This document shows, in pieces, positions 8,069 to 18,554 of a DNA stretch of 64,000 nt. The stretch lies in assembly GCF_021278965.1 (NCBI RefSeq), contig NZ_CP065589.1, positions 67,001-131,000 of the forward strand, written 5' to 3'. The translations under genes and the position numbers were made by a program. The notes under the pieces are model-generated. The model was not told the origin of the DNA. It did no database searches and saw only the letters and a program-made list of their open reading frames with translations. This DNA is from Chryseobacterium capnotolerans (GTDB lineage: Bacteria > Bacteroidota > Bacteroidia > Flavobacteriales > Weeksellaceae). The stretch's first letter is position 1. Each line of letters starts with the position of its first letter.

Positions 8069-10801
8069 ATGAAAAATCTATTGGTTGGGACGGCTGTCCT
8101 ATTTTTCACGGGAATCGCGACCCCACTATTTTCGCAGAAAGCGGAAGCTCCAAAATTTGTAAACAATACAGAGGGAGTAAAAGAATATACCCTGGGTAAC
8201 GGGATGAAAGTTCTTTTGATTCCGGATTCTTCACAAAGTAATATGGTGGTAAACATTATTTACAATGTAGGGTCTAAGCACGAAGGGTATGGAGAAAAGG
8301 GAATGGCTCATTTACTCGAGCACATGTTATTTAAAAGCACTAAGAAATTAGGGGATATTAAAAAACAATTGTCAGATAAAGGAGGTGATGCCAATGGGAC
8401 AACCTGGTATGACAGAACAAATTATTACGAAATCTTTCCTTCCAGTGATGAAAACCTGAAATGGGCCTTAGAAATGGAAGCTGACAGAATGGTGAATGCA
8501 ACGATTCTTCAATCTGATTTGGATAAAGAGTTTTCTGTAGTAAGAAACGAATTTGAGATCGGTGAAAATAATCCTGGATCCGTTTTAATGGAGCGTATAG
8601 TTTCCACGGCTTATTTATGGCACAACTATGGAAACAGTACCATTGGAAGTAAAGAAGATATTGAAAGAGTAAAAGCACCAACGCTTAGAAAATTCTATGA
8701 AAAACATTATCAGCCAGACAATGCTACTCTTGTTGTAGCAGGTAAATTTGATGAAAAACAGGCTTTAAATTATATTTCTCAATACTTCTCGGTGATTCCG
8801 CGACCTTCAAGAGTTTTAGATCAGACCTATACTGTAGAGCCTGCTCAGGACGGAGAACGTTTTGTAGAACTGAAGCGTTCAGGAGACAGCAAAATCGTTG
8901 GGGCATTGTATCATACAGCACCTTATGCAGATAAAGATTATGCTGCACTAGATGCGTTATCGGAAATTTTAACGGCAGATCCTTCAGGATACTTATATAA
9001 AGCCATGATTGATTCACATAAAGCAGCCTCTGTTTATTCTTACCAGCCAACGGTAAGAGATGCGGCATTTATGTATTTCGGTTTGGAAGTTCCTGCAGAT
9101 AAAGATGTGAAAGCGGTAGAGGGCGAGTTCAGAGCAGAGCTGGATAAAGTTTCAACCATTAAGTATACAGAGCAGGATGTTGCAAGAGCAAAAGCTAAAA
9201 TTTTAAAGCAAATAGAGAATACAAAAAACAACACAATCAATTTCGCGATTGAGCTTACTGAAATTGTTGGAGCTGGAAATTATAAGTTAGGAATGCTATA
9301 CCGCGATACTATTGAAAAACTGACTTTGGCCGATATCCAGAGAGTTGCTGATAAATATTTTAAAACCAATAACCGGACAGTAGGGGTATTTGTGCCTGCT
9401 AAAGATGAGATAAGAGTTAAAAATATAGAATATTCTGATGGCCAGATTGCTGCTCTAACGAAAGATTACAAAGGAAAAGCTTTAGAAAAAGAAGTAGCTC
9501 CTTTTGAAGCAAGCATTAAAAACCTAAAAGCTAATCTTTCTGAAGGAAAATTAAGCAACGGAATGAAGTATGGAGTTATTAAGAAAGAAATTAAAGGTGG
9601 AAAAGTATTGGGAAGCTTCCGTTTTCCTGTAAGTAATGCCAAAGACTTAAGCGGAAAATCTCAAATAGGAGCTTTAATGGCCCAAGTAATGAAAACGGGG
9701 ACTAAGACTCACACCAAAGAGCAGATTCAGGATATGCTGGATCAATGGAAATCTTCCATCAGCTTCTCATTCAAAGGGCAGACATTATCTGCTAATGTAA
9801 GTACATACAAAGAGCATTTACCGAAAGTAATGGATCTTATGAAAGAAATCCTTACAGAATCTAACTTCCCTGAAGCAGAATTAGCCAAAACCGTCAATGA
9901 ATACAATACCTATCTGGAAGGTTCTTTAAATGACCCACAGGCATTGGCATTTACAGAGATTGGAAAAGTTACAGAAAACTATCCTAAAGAAAGTATTTAT
10001 TATACTCCATCTTTCAAAGAACAGATTGAAGCCAATAAAACAATCAAAAGACAGGAGCTTGTAGACTTCTACAATAAGATTATAGGAAGTAATAATGGAG
10101 TAGGAACCATGATTGGAGATTTGGATTCAAAAACAGCTTCTTCATTAATGGAAAATACATTCGGGAAATGGAACTCCAAATCTAACTATGAACAAATCAA
10201 ACCTGAGCTTTTTGCTACGAAAAAAGAAGATAAGGTCTATTTAACTCCGGATAAAGAAAACGGAGCTGCTGTTGGAAAGATTAGTTTCTCTATGAATAGA
10301 CAGAGTGCTGATTATCCGGCATTATTGATTGCTAATGAAATGCTGGGTAGTGGAGGATTCATGACGGCAAGAATTCCTATGAGACTGCGTGAAAAAGAAG
10401 GAATCAGTTATGGAGCAGGTTCATATATGGGCGTTCCGGCAGATAATGATGTAGCATCATGGGGCTGGTATGCATTCTTTAATCCAACTAAAAAAGATGC
10501 TGTAAACAAAGCCTTAAAAGAAGAGGTGAATAAAGCGGTGAAAGAAGGGTTTACTGAGGAGGAATTTAAATCTAACTTAACTTCATGGCTGACTTCAAGA
10601 AAAACAAGCTTAGGAAATGATAGTACCCTGATGGGGCTTGTCAACTCTCAGCTTCAATATGGAATTCCTTTGGAGGATTATGATACACTGGAAGCAAAAG
10701 TTTCAGCCTTAAAGGTAGGTCAGGTAAACGATGTTCTTAAAAAATATATCAGTGAAGATAAGCTGACTTCTGTTTTTGCAGGGGATTTTAATAAGAAATA
10801 A
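8069..10801 (+). CDS. M16-family (pitrilysin-like) zinc protease, two-domain
   Basis: A protein of 910 residues with an N-terminal signal peptide (about 1-22, ending in LFSQ). The inverted zinc motif HLLEH (HxxEH) is at residues 81-85, with the distal glutamate in the VVRNEFE segment about 75 residues later. A second, non-catalytic M16 half begins near residue 490 (LSNGMKYGV) and has the arginine/tyrosine-type MRLREKEGISYGAGSY element near residue 770. M16 enzymes degrade small peptides or process exported proteins; this one is predicted to be periplasmic. Start choice: the ATG directly precedes a lysine and the signal peptide, with an A-rich upstream. A terminator follows immediately. Identification at family level is firm. 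Confidence 0.92.
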   Translation: MKNLLVGTAVLFFTGIATPLFSQKAEAPKFVNNTEGVKEYTLGNGMKVLLIPDSSQSNMVVNIIYNVGSKHEGYGEKGMAHLLEHMLFKSTKKLGDIKKQLSDKGGDANGTTWYDRTNYYEIFPSSDENLKWALEMEADRMVNATILQSDLDKEFSVVRNEFEIGENNPGSVLMERIVSTAYLWHNYGNSTIGSKEDIERVKAPTLRKFYEKHYQPDNATLVVAGKFDEKQALNYISQYFSVIPRPSRVLDQTYTVEPAQDGERFVELKRSGDSKIVGALYHTAPYADKDYAALDALSEILTADPSGYLYKAMIDSHKAASVYSYQPTVRDAAFMYFGLEVPADKDVKAVEGEFRAELDKVSTIKYTEQDVARAKAKILKQIENTKNNTINFAIELTEIVGAGNYKLGMLYRDTIEKLTLADIQRVADKYFKTNNRTVGVFVPAKDEIRVKNIEYSDGQIAALTKDYKGKALEKEVAPFEASIKNLKANLSEGKLSNGMKYGVIKKEIKGGKVLGSFRFPVSNAKDLSGKSQIGALMAQVMKTGTKTHTKEQIQDMLDQWKSSISFSFKGQTLSANVSTYKEHLPKVMDLMKEILTESNFPEAELAKTVNEYNTYLEGSLNDPQALAFTEIGKVTENYPKESIYYTPSFKEQIEANKTIKRQELVDFYNKIIGSNNGVGTMIGDLDSKTASSLMENTFGKWNSKSNYEQIKPELFATKKEDKVYLTPDKENGAAVGKISFSMNRQSADYPALLIANEMLGSGGFMTARIPMRLREKEGISYGAGSYMGVPADNDVASWGWYAFFNPTKKDAVNKALKEEVNKAVKEGFTEEEFKSNLTSWLTSRKTSLGNDSTLMGLVNSQLQYGIPLEDYDTLEAKVSALKVGQVNDVLKKYISEDKLTSVFAGDFNKK

Positions 10802-10820
10802 TTTCAGACACATATAAAGA

Positions 10821-10853
10821 AAAACCGCAGAGTCCTCTGTGGTTTTATTTTTT
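10821..10853 (+). terminator. Intrinsic terminator of the M16 protease gene
   Basis: A 12-bp stem with one G-T pair (10821-10832 with 10835-10846) followed by a T-rich tract. Confidence 0.8.
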
Positions 10854-10907
10854 TAATATCTTTGATAATAACTTCTATTATCGTTCTTTCAGCTTCCTGC
10901 ATTTTAC

Positions 10908-11942
10908 TTAATATCTTTTATTTTCAATTTCTCTGATAGGGATAAAATCACCATTGAAATAATCAATTTTCATTTCATAAGGAGCAATAGGAGTACTCAT
11001 GATAGAAACTCCCACACTTCCATAGGAGAATGAGGGGAGAATGTTTAAATTAGGCGAATTGGGATTTAACTTTATCTTTCCGGCAAAATAATAATCGTTG
11101 TCTTTCTTCTCAGCTTTTGTAAACAGGTTTTCTACGGAAAGATAGGGATAAAGCTCACCTTTGTATATAATTGCATAGATATTGTCTTTTTTAATCTCTT
11201 TTTCTTTGCCATCCACTGTTTCATAGATTCTTACTATTTTAGGAGCATTACCATAGAATTTCACATGGGTAATTTCTTTATTGGGCAGCTGATTTTTTAA
11301 AGCCTGATAATCATTATATACTCCATCTTTCAATGCAGAAGCGTTGAAAATACTGATAGATTCTTTAGCAGCACCTTCAAAGTCTTTAATTTGCTGATAG
11401 GTGTAATGATGGCTGGTTTGTGGTTTTTTAGAGGCATTTACAGCAATAAGATCAACAAGGAACTCACTGCCTTTCTGAAGCATTTCTTTGGTAACATCGG
11501 ACTTCGCCTTGTGGTCAATGATATGGTTCACCTGATCCATTAAAGAATAAGTGCCATCCTCATTTTTTGAAAATAAAAATGCCTGAAAATAACAATAGAC
11601 GTGAACGGCGATTTCAGAAAAATAAAGCTGTCTAAGGTATACGACTAAAGTTCCGTTTTCTGCATTCTCTCCATTGAGACTGTTTAAAACATTTTGAAAC
11701 TGATCAGAAAGGGGCTGGGCAGCAAACAAATTGGCAGGGTTATTTAAAAGTCCGGTTCGGATAGTTCCTAATGAAGTAGTATCCATTCTTCGGTCAAGAA
11801 GTATAATGGTTTTATAATAACTTTTATCTAGCTTCTTAGTGGGAAGGCTGATGGTAAATTCTTCAGGTTTCTTCTGTGCCATTATTAATGTTGTAAAACA
11901 CAAAACAGCTAAAAGTAAAAATCTTTTGAAATCGTTTTTCAT
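10908..11942 (-). CDS. Secreted protein of unknown function
   Basis: A protein of 344 residues from the ATG at 11942. The open frame extends upstream to 12140 but would overlap the neighbouring gene, and only the 11942 start gives a proper signal peptide (MKNDFKRFLLLAVLCFTTLIMAQ split over residues 1-23). No recognisable domain. The sequence contains a mixed alpha/beta pattern with a HHYTYQQIKDFEGAAKES-like helical stretch near residue 165. It lies 49 bp downstream of the cysteine-motif membrane protein on the same strand, so the two probably form an operon and may work together in the envelope. I cannot assign a function. Confidence 0.7.
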   Translation of the reverse strand: MKNDFKRFLLLAVLCFTTLIMAQKKPEEFTISLPTKKLDKSYYKTIILLDRRMDTTSLGTIRTGLLNNPANLFAAQPLSDQFQNVLNSLNGENAENGTLVVYLRQLYFSEIAVHVYCYFQAFLFSKNEDGTYSLMDQVNHIIDHKAKSDVTKEMLQKGSEFLVDLIAVNASKKPQTSHHYTYQQIKDFEGAAKESISIFNASALKDGVYNDYQALKNQLPNKEITHVKFYGNAPKIVRIYETVDGKEKEIKKDNIYAIIYKGELYPYLSVENLFTKAEKKDNDYYFAGKIKLNPNSPNLNILPSFSYGSVGVSIMSTPIAPYEMKIDYFNGDFIPIREIENKRY

Positions 11943-11991
11943 AATTATTGTCTTTTGTGATGGTTTGGATGGGAATAAATAATGGTCAGGT

Positions 11992-12873
11992 TTATTTTCG
12001 ATAGGCTGCAATAGCTCCATTTTCAAAATAATAATCGGAACCAAAAAGTTCTTCCGCATAGATTTCAGGTAGAAAATAGGAGTCAATCTTATGTTCTTGC
12101 TGGTATTGTTCAAACTCTTTTTTAGTGATTTCCTCACCATCCAGGAAATAAATGAAGTCTTTATTTTTAGGATTATAAGGCCAGTTTTTAGCCTGTTCCA
12201 GATTGAGATTCAGTGTACCATCTTCTTTAATGTGTTTCCTATTAACTAAAAGAAAATATTTGTTGTCGTTCAGAACTCCATTTTGAGAATCTGTTTCTTC
12301 AAAAACGAATATATTGCTCATTCTGACATTATCTTCAGGAATATTGATCTGATTTTTTGAAAAAGAGCTGGATCTGAACCTTTTAAAAGGAGTAAGAATA
12401 GTAATAAACTGATAGTTGATGAGGTTTCCTGTATTTCCTGAAGGCTTTATGTTCAAATTTCTGGTGATGACTGGTTCAGGGTAATCATAGTCTATATTAT
12501 CTGGTCTGTGGGCGACCATAATCATTCCCTGAATTTCTGCAACACCTAAGGTATCTATTTTCCTTTTTTGTGCGTTGAGGTTTGAGGTAAATAAAATAGA
12601 CAGAAAGATTCCTCCGGCAATTTTTCTGAAAGGCAGCTGAAAAAAATTGTATTGGGTTTCTGATTTTTCTTCAGGAATATATAATCGATGGAGTTGGATC
12701 CTCCCACAAACAGAACTATTGGATTGTAATAAAGATTTAATCTCATCATCTGTTTTATCTGAGAGATCATATACTTTCTTTGCACAAAGATCACAAAAGC
12801 TTCCACCGGAAATTTCCTGCATATCTTCCCGGGCAACAGAGCAAGGTTCTTTAATTTGAAAATCCTTTTTCAT
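11992..12873 (-). CDS. Membrane-anchored protein with N-terminal four-cysteine motif
   Basis: A protein of 293 residues. The first 60 residues are predicted cytoplasmic and contain Cys11, then FCDLC (Cys27 and Cys30) followed by KKVYDLS, and CGR near residue 55. This spacing resembles a small zinc-binding module seen at the N terminus of many Chryseobacterium membrane and TonB-related proteins. A hydrophobic segment follows at about residues 84-100 (GGIFLSILFTSNLNAQ), which reads like an internal signal anchor, and the remaining roughly 190 residues would face the periplasm. A DGEEITKKEFEQY element occurs near residue 246. The family is unknown to me. It likely forms an operon with the secreted protein gene 49 bp downstream. 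The topology is inferred from hydrophobicity only. Confidence 0.7.
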   Translation of the reverse strand: MKKDFQIKEPCSVAREDMQEISGGSFCDLCAKKVYDLSDKTDDEIKSLLQSNSSVCGRIQLHRLYIPEEKSETQYNFFQLPFRKIAGGIFLSILFTSNLNAQKRKIDTLGVAEIQGMIMVAHRPDNIDYDYPEPVITRNLNIKPSGNTGNLINYQFITILTPFKRFRSSSFSKNQINIPEDNVRMSNIFVFEETDSQNGVLNDNKYFLLVNRKHIKEDGTLNLNLEQAKNWPYNPKNKDFIYFLDGEEITKKEFEQYQQEHKIDSYFLPEIYAEELFGSDYYFENGAIAAYRK

Positions 12874-12904
12874 GACTGTTAGTTTTTGTTAGATTAAAAG
12901 TACG

Positions 12905-12938
12905 AAAAAACCTCAAAGAAAATTCCTTGAGGTTTTAA
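12905..12938 (-). terminator. Intrinsic terminator of icmF
   Basis: A 10-bp stem (12907-12916 with 12927-12936) with a U tract on the minus strand, about 30 bp past the icmF stop codon. Confidence 0.75.
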
Positions 12939-12966
12939 TTTATAGTTTTTGTAATCAATGATCTAC

Positions 12967-15900
12967 TTACATATTTCTTCTGTACTTACCACCCACTTCA
13001 AATAACGCGTTGGTGATTTGTCCTAAAGAACAGAACTTAACCGCATCAATCATTACTTCAAATAAGTTTTGCTGATTGATTGCTGCGTGCTGTAGTTTTC
13101 TCAATGCTTCTTCAGATTTTGTTTCATTCGCTTTCTGGAAGTTGTGAAGGGATTCAATCTGTGCCTGCTTTTCCTCTTCAGTAGAGCGGATAACCTCTCC
13201 CGGAAGTACTGTTGGAGAACCATCTTTTCCAAGGAAGGTATTCACCCCGATGATTGGATATTCCCCGGTGTGCTTCAGCCATTCATAATGCATAGATTCT
13301 TCCTGAATTTTAGAACGCTGGTACATGGTTTCCATAGCTCCCAATACACCGCCTCTTTCAGTAATTCTGTCAAATTCAGCATACACCGCTTCTTCCACAA
13401 GGTCAGTGAGCTCTTCAATAATGAATGATCCCTGAAGCGGGTTTTCGTTTTTAGCAAGACCTAATTCTTTATTGATAATCAGCTGAATCGCCATTGCTCT
13501 TCTTACAGATTGTTCTGTAGGAGTCGTAATCGCTTCATCATAAGCATTCGTGTGAAGTGAATTACAGTTGTCGTAGATCGCATAAAGCGCCTGTAACGTT
13601 GTTCTGATATCGTTGAAATCAATTTCCTGTGCGTGAAGAGAACGTCCTGAAGTCTGGATGTGGTATTTCAACATCTGGCTTCTTTCGTCAGCACCATATT
13701 TAAGTTTCATTGCTTTTGCCCAGATTCTTCTTGCTACACGTCCGATCACTGAATACTCAGGATCAATACCGTTAGAAAAGAAGAATGACAAGTTTGGAGC
13801 AAAATCATTGATGTCCATTCCTCTTGACAGGTAGTATTCCACATAAGTGAAACCGTTTGCCAGTGTAAATGCAAGCTGAGAAACCGGGTTAGCTCCTGCT
13901 TCGGCAATGTGATATCCTGAAATAGAAACAGAGTAGAAGTTTCTTACTTTTTCCTTGATGAAGTATTCCTGAACGTCACCCATTAATCTTAGAGCAAATT
14001 CAGTAGAAAAGATACAGGTATTCTGAGCCTGATCCTCTTTTAAAATATCAGCCTGAACAGTACCGCGAACCGTAGCAATTGTTTTAGCCTTAATTTCAGC
14101 GTATACATCAGCAGGGATAATTTCATCACCCGTTAATCCTAAAAGCTGCAATCCCAATCCGTTATTGGATGGAGGAAGTTCACCTTTATATTTTGGTCTT
14201 TCTAAACCTTTATCATCGAATTTTTCTTTAAGCTTAGCTTCAACTTTGGATTCCAGTCCATTTTCTTTAATGTATTTTTCTACATTCTGGTCAATGGCAG
14301 CGTTCATGAAGAAAGCTAACAACATTGGTGCAGGTCCATTGATCGTCATGGAAACAGAAGTCAATGCATTCACCAAATCAAATCCTGAATATAGTTTTTT
14401 AGCATCATCCAGTGTTGCAATAGAAACCCCGGCATTACCAATTTTTCCGTAGATATCCGGTGGTAAAGCAGGATCCTGCCCATATAATGTTACTGAGTCA
14501 AATGCTGTAGACAGACGTTTTGCAGGCATTTCGGCCGATACATAATGGAATCTTCTGTTGGTTCTTTCCGGACCGCCTTCTCCAGCAAACATCCTTGTTG
14601 GATCTTCACCTGTTCTCTTGAAAGGATAAATTCCGGCAGTATATGGGAAGCTTCCTGGCAGGTTTTCCTGTCCTTTCCATTGAATCAGATCACCCCAGTC
14701 GTTGTATTTTGGTAAAGCAATTTTCGGTATTCTTAAGTGAGATAAAGATTCCGTAGATGTTTCTACCTTAATCTCTTTTCCTCTTACAAAATAGGAGTAA
14801 AACTCTGCATGGAAAGCTTTTTTCGTATCATCCCATGTTTTCAGGAAGTCAATATTTTCCTGTTGAAGTTCTTTTTCAGCCTTTTGGTATTCAGCATCTA
14901 AAACTTCGTTGGAAATGATATTTTTTACCCCTTCAATATGATATAGTTTTCTTGCAAGTTCAGCCTGTTTTTCGACATTAGCATCATATTGTTTATTGTT
15001 TTCGACAATTTCAGAAAGGTAGCGAACTCTTTTTGGTGGAATAATGGTTACTTCATCTGTAATTTCCTGTTCCACAAAAGTGCTAAGGCCCAGATCTGTA
15101 AACTTCTCATTTACTTTTGAAACCAATCTGTTGTAAAGTTCTGTTGTCCCATGGTCATTGAACTGGGATGCCTTTGTAGCATACACAGGCATCTCTTCCA
15201 ATGGGCTTTCCCATAAAAGATGATTTCTCTGGAACTGCTTTCTTACAGCCTGAAGCGCATCAAGAGCTCCACGTTTGTCAGATTTGTTTAAAGCAACCAG
15301 GTCAGCATAATCTAGCATGTCGATTTTTTCCAGCTGAGTAGAAGCTCCATATTCAGGAGTCATTACATACATAGAGACATCTGCAAAGTCAGAAACCTCT
15401 GATCCAGACTGGCCAATTCCTGAAGTTTCAAGAATGATTACATCCGGATGAGCCAATTTCAATACATTTAATGCAGAATGAATGAATGGCGAAACTGAAA
15501 CATTGTTTTCTCTCGTTGCCATTGAACGCATATAGACTCTTGGATCATTGATGGCGTTCATGCGGATTCTGTCTCCAAGAAGTGCACCTCCTGTTTTCTT
15601 TTTAGAAGGGTCAATAGAAATGATGGCTATTTTTTTATCGGTGTTGGAACGCAGGAAACGTCTTACCAGTTCATCCGTTAAAGATGATTTTCCGGCTCCT
15701 CCGGTTCCTGTAATCCCTATAATCGGAATATTTAAATCTTTTGATTTCTCATCAATAGCCTTTACCAATTCAGGTTTTTCTTCTGAAAAGTTTTCCACAG
15801 CAGAGATAATTCTGGCAATGCTTGTAGAATTTTCAAAACTGATGGAATCCAGATCATCCGCGGTTACATCTTTTCCTGTCGCAAAATCCGAACGGTGTAC

Positions 15901-16313
15901 CAAATCATCAATCATTCCCTGAAGACCAAGTTCACGGCCATCATCCGGAGAATAAATTCTATCAATCCCGTAAGACATCAAATCTTTAATCTCTTCCGGA
16001 AGGATAACACCGCCGCCGCCGCCGAAAATTTTGATCTGTGGTGAGTTTTTTCTCTTAAGAGGTCATAAATATATTTGAAATATTCATTGTGACCACCCTG
16101 ATATGAAGTTAATGCAATCGCATTGGCATCTTCCTGGATCGCTGTGTTTACAACTTCCTCTGCTGATTTGTCATGTCCTAAGTGAATCACTTCACATCCA
16201 GTTCCCTGGATGACACGACGCATAATATTGATCGCAGCATCATGTCCGTCAAATAATGACGCAGCGGTTACGATTCTTACCTTGTTGGTTGGAGTATATT
16301 TTTGGGTTTCCAT
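12967..16313 (-). pseudogene. icmF: Fused isobutyryl-CoA-type mutase IcmF, split by a one-base frameshift
   Basis: IcmF is an adenosylcobalamin-dependent acyl-CoA mutase fused to its own G-protein chaperone. Domains in order: a B12-binding domain (SLFDGHDAA near residue 19 and the GGGGG loop near 100), a MeaB-like GTPase (P-loop GTGGAGKSS near residue 200), and the mutase barrel ([14 protein letters not shown], then [20 protein letters not shown]). The reading frame breaks in the B12 domain: the N-terminal part stops at 15978 and the remainder is in another frame. Adding one A to the A6 run on the coding strand (T run at 16046-16051) joins LREK to [13 protein letters not shown] and restores 1115 residues, the normal IcmF size. 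All motifs on both sides are intact, so sequence error is more likely than a dead gene. The NPVSQLAF element is the IcmF-like rather than methylmalonyl-CoA mutase-like form. Confidence 0.88.
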
Positions 16314-16544
16314 AAAAATTCTAGAAAGTTTCTAAGTTTTCAAATATAATAATAAAAAAAGAACCTTGTGTTTGATTTTATTGTATTGATTATCATTTGC
16401 TTGGGTTGCCTTATTTAATAAAATAGCTCCGATTTTAGGTTTGAGAATTTAAAAGTCTTCAGGTTCGGTAGTTACAGAATTAAAAATGACTTGTCAATTT
16501 TTTTTGGAAATTGATATATCCTTAGTTTCTCAAATTAAAATTTC

Positions 16545-16552
16545 TACTTTTG
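16545..16552 (+). promoter_or_regulatory. Candidate promoter -7 element
   Basis: TACTTTTG matches the Bacteroidota TAnnTTTG element and lies 17 bp before the ATG at 16570. I see no good -33 TTG at normal spacing. Its position argues against translation from farther upstream. Confidence 0.45.
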
Positions 16553-16569
16553 CACCATATTTTACAGAC

Positions 16570-16902
16570 ATGCAGAAAGCCTTAATATATTTCGCGTTGG
16601 GAACCGTAGTAAGCTTCCTTATCAATTATTTCCTTTTAAGTTCAGAGAATATCGGCCTGGAATTTTATTATGCCGTTGCCTTTGGAGCTGCCTGGGGCAT
16701 TGCTTATTATCTGGATACCCCGGATTTTACATTACCTAAAAAATTAGGTTTATCCTTTGTGGTGATGGGGATTTTGGTTGTAGTAGGAACTTTAATTTTT
16801 AAGCTTGAACTGGCTATTCCATCTATACTGAAATTCTCAATGGTTTTTGTAGCCTATTATGTAATCGCAAGCTTTAGAGCAACTAAGTCATTAAGAAAAT
16901 AA
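16570..16902 (+). CDS. Small integral membrane protein of unknown function
   Basis: A protein of 110 residues from the ATG at 16570; the frame is open to 16486 but the candidate -7 element at 16545-16552 falls inside that extension. It has four predicted membrane segments: residues about 4-20 (IYFALGTVVSFLINYF), 29-45, 58-75 (LSFVVMGILVVVGTLIF) and 80-98. The C terminus is short and basic (RATKSLRK), suggesting a cytoplasmic tail. No family recognised. It is a single-gene unit convergent with the DUF3667 gene and shares a bidirectional terminator with it. Confidence 0.75.
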   Translation: MQKALIYFALGTVVSFLINYFLLSSENIGLEFYYAVAFGAAWGIAYYLDTPDFTLPKKLGLSFVVMGILVVVGTLIFKLELAIPSILKFSMVFVAYYVIASFRATKSLRK

Positions 16903-16936
16903 AAAAGAGGCTGTCTGATACGACAGCCTCTTTTTT
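16901..16936. terminator. Bidirectional intrinsic terminator
   Basis: A perfect 13-bp stem (16903-16915 with 16922-16934) flanked by an A run on one side and a T run on the other; serves the two convergent genes. Confidence 0.85.
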
Positions 16937-16939
16937 TAT

Positions 16940-18064
16940 TTAGTGGAGCATCAGGAAGCTTACCAATGCTAATCCTGTAGCTAAGAATATGAATGCAAAC
17001 AGATTGAGAAAGAATATAATTCCACCAATCATAATACTTACAATACCATGTGATTTGTAGACCCGGCGATGGGCAATAAAAAAATAAATCAATCCGTATG
17101 TTGAAATTGCAAATATAAAAAGTGAGATTAGAAAAGGAAAAAATGTATATCCTGCTAATAAGTCTGCTGCTTTAATGAACAGAGCTAATAGCAAAATACT
17201 CACAAGTAAAAATGAAAAATAATGCAATGTAAAAATGCCATGATCAAAATACCACCATTTTTTCTTACTGTGGAATATCCATAAAAAGAATGCAAAAATG
17301 GGAAGATAAATGAATAAGGCTTTGGGAAGGTTATGGAAAGATGTTTCTACCAGATTTCTCAGAATATCTCCTTTTTTAACTCCTTCTTCTTTCAAACTAA
17401 AAAACTTACGGGCAAACGGATCATTGATAAAACTGAAAAGGTTTTTTTTATCAGCAGTTCCTTTATCATATTCTTCCTGAGTTTTGTATCCCAAAAAACC
17501 TGAATTATCAGATATTTTATTATCAGTATCCATTGTGCTTATAAGACCTTCTTGGAAACTTCCTTTTTTCAGGGAATCTTGAATAAAAGACTGTGCTTTA
17601 TTGAGTTCAGCTATTTTTGCTGAGTCTTTTATCTGCTGTTTTTCTGCTTCAATTCCATTAACAATGTTCTGTACAACTGGGTTTTTGGATGTATTATTCT
17701 GCGCAACGTCGTGTTTCTTTTTTTCAGTATGCCCATAATTGATTTTGAAAGGAGGAAATAGAGCAAATAGGAAGAATGTAATAAAGCTGACAAAAATATA
17801 GAGTTTTACAGGGGGTACAAATTTCTGTCTCTTGCCTTCAAGATAGGTGTTCGTTAGTTTACCTGGTTTAAATAACAGATTTTTTACGGTTCCCCAGAAC
17901 TGGCCGTCATAATGAGTGAAATCTTCAATGAAATGGGTAAAAAGAAAATAGAAGGGTTGTCTACGCTCAGTATTTTCCTGTCCGCAATGAGGGCAGAATC
18001 TTTCTTCTACTTGATGCCCGCAGTTCAGGCAGGTTTTATCTTCTCGGATCTTTCCGTGGCTCAT
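16940..18064 (-). CDS. DUF3667 membrane protein with N-terminal zinc ribbon
   Basis: A protein of 374 residues. Residues 13-31 hold a double zinc knuckle (CLNCG and CPHCG). The DUF3667 signature follows: FTHYDGQFWGTVKNLLFKPG and LEGKRQKFVPPVK within residues 45-90. A first membrane segment is at about 91-108. A charged, probably helical region of about 130 residues then precedes four further membrane segments from about residue 245 to the end. The function of DUF3667 proteins is unknown; the family is widespread in Bacteroidota. It stands alone, facing the small membrane protein. Confidence 0.88.
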   Translation of the reverse strand: MSHGKIREDKTCLNCGHQVEERFCPHCGQENTERRQPFYFLFTHFIEDFTHYDGQFWGTVKNLLFKPGKLTNTYLEGKRQKFVPPVKLYIFVSFITFFLFALFPPFKINYGHTEKKKHDVAQNNTSKNPVVQNIVNGIEAEKQQIKDSAKIAELNKAQSFIQDSLKKGSFQEGLISTMDTDNKISDNSGFLGYKTQEEYDKGTADKKNLFSFINDPFARKFFSLKEEGVKKGDILRNLVETSFHNLPKALFIYLPIFAFFLWIFHSKKKWWYFDHGIFTLHYFSFLLVSILLLALFIKAADLLAGYTFFPFLISLFIFAISTYGLIYFFIAHRRVYKSHGIVSIMIGGIIFFLNLFAFIFLATGLALVSFLMLH

Positions 18065-18554
18065 GGTACATGTTTGTACAACAAAGATAAATATTTCGGG
18101 AAATAAATAAAGAGATCGATAAGCTTTTGAAGAAATTCTTAAAGAAAAATTAAAATTGAGGACTTATTACTCCTGATAGAAGTGAAGATAGGTATAATTA
18201 ATATTGAATACTGAAAGCAACTTAAAATAAAGAACCTTTGGATACAGGTTATGAAATAAGAGAATAAACTTTTATGGAAATTTCAGCGAAAAGGTAATAA
18301 AGAAAGAGTTGAGGGAAAAAACTCTTACTTTATCATAATTTGTGTTTTTAGAATCTTCTAAACGTTTTTTTCATCGCCACAACATTTTACAAGTTTTATG
18401 CCAAAAATATAAATAATGTTAAAATCTATTGTTAGTCGGCTGAATAGCAGATGTTATACAGATTAAATGAAATATGTTTTTGGGTTACAAAAATAATTTG
18501 TACCTTTGCACACCCTTTTAGGGGTAAATTATGTTTAATCTTTAACTAAAACGT
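18065..18554. other. 490-bp intergenic region upstream of rplM
   Basis: A+T-rich, divergent between the DUF3667 gene and the ribosomal protein operon. The only feature I can support is the rplM promoter at its right end. I see no tRNA fold, no credible small ORF and no strong hairpin. Confidence 0.6.
18480..18508 (+). promoter_or_regulatory. Promoter of rplM-rpsI
   Basis: TTG at 18480-18482, an 18-bp spacer, then TACCTTTG at 18501-18508. This matches the Bacteroidota sigma-A promoter (TTG-N17-23-TAnnTTTG) and lies 46 bp before the GTG start of rplM. Confidence 0.75.

Noticed and set aside
11943..12140. N-terminal extension of the secreted protein gene
   Set aside because: It overlaps the preceding gene and lacks a signal peptide; the ATG at 11942 provides one.
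18065..18554. Possible tRNA or small RNA gene upstream of rplM
   Set aside because: No cloverleaf arms or conserved tRNA bases could be found; only a promoter is supported.
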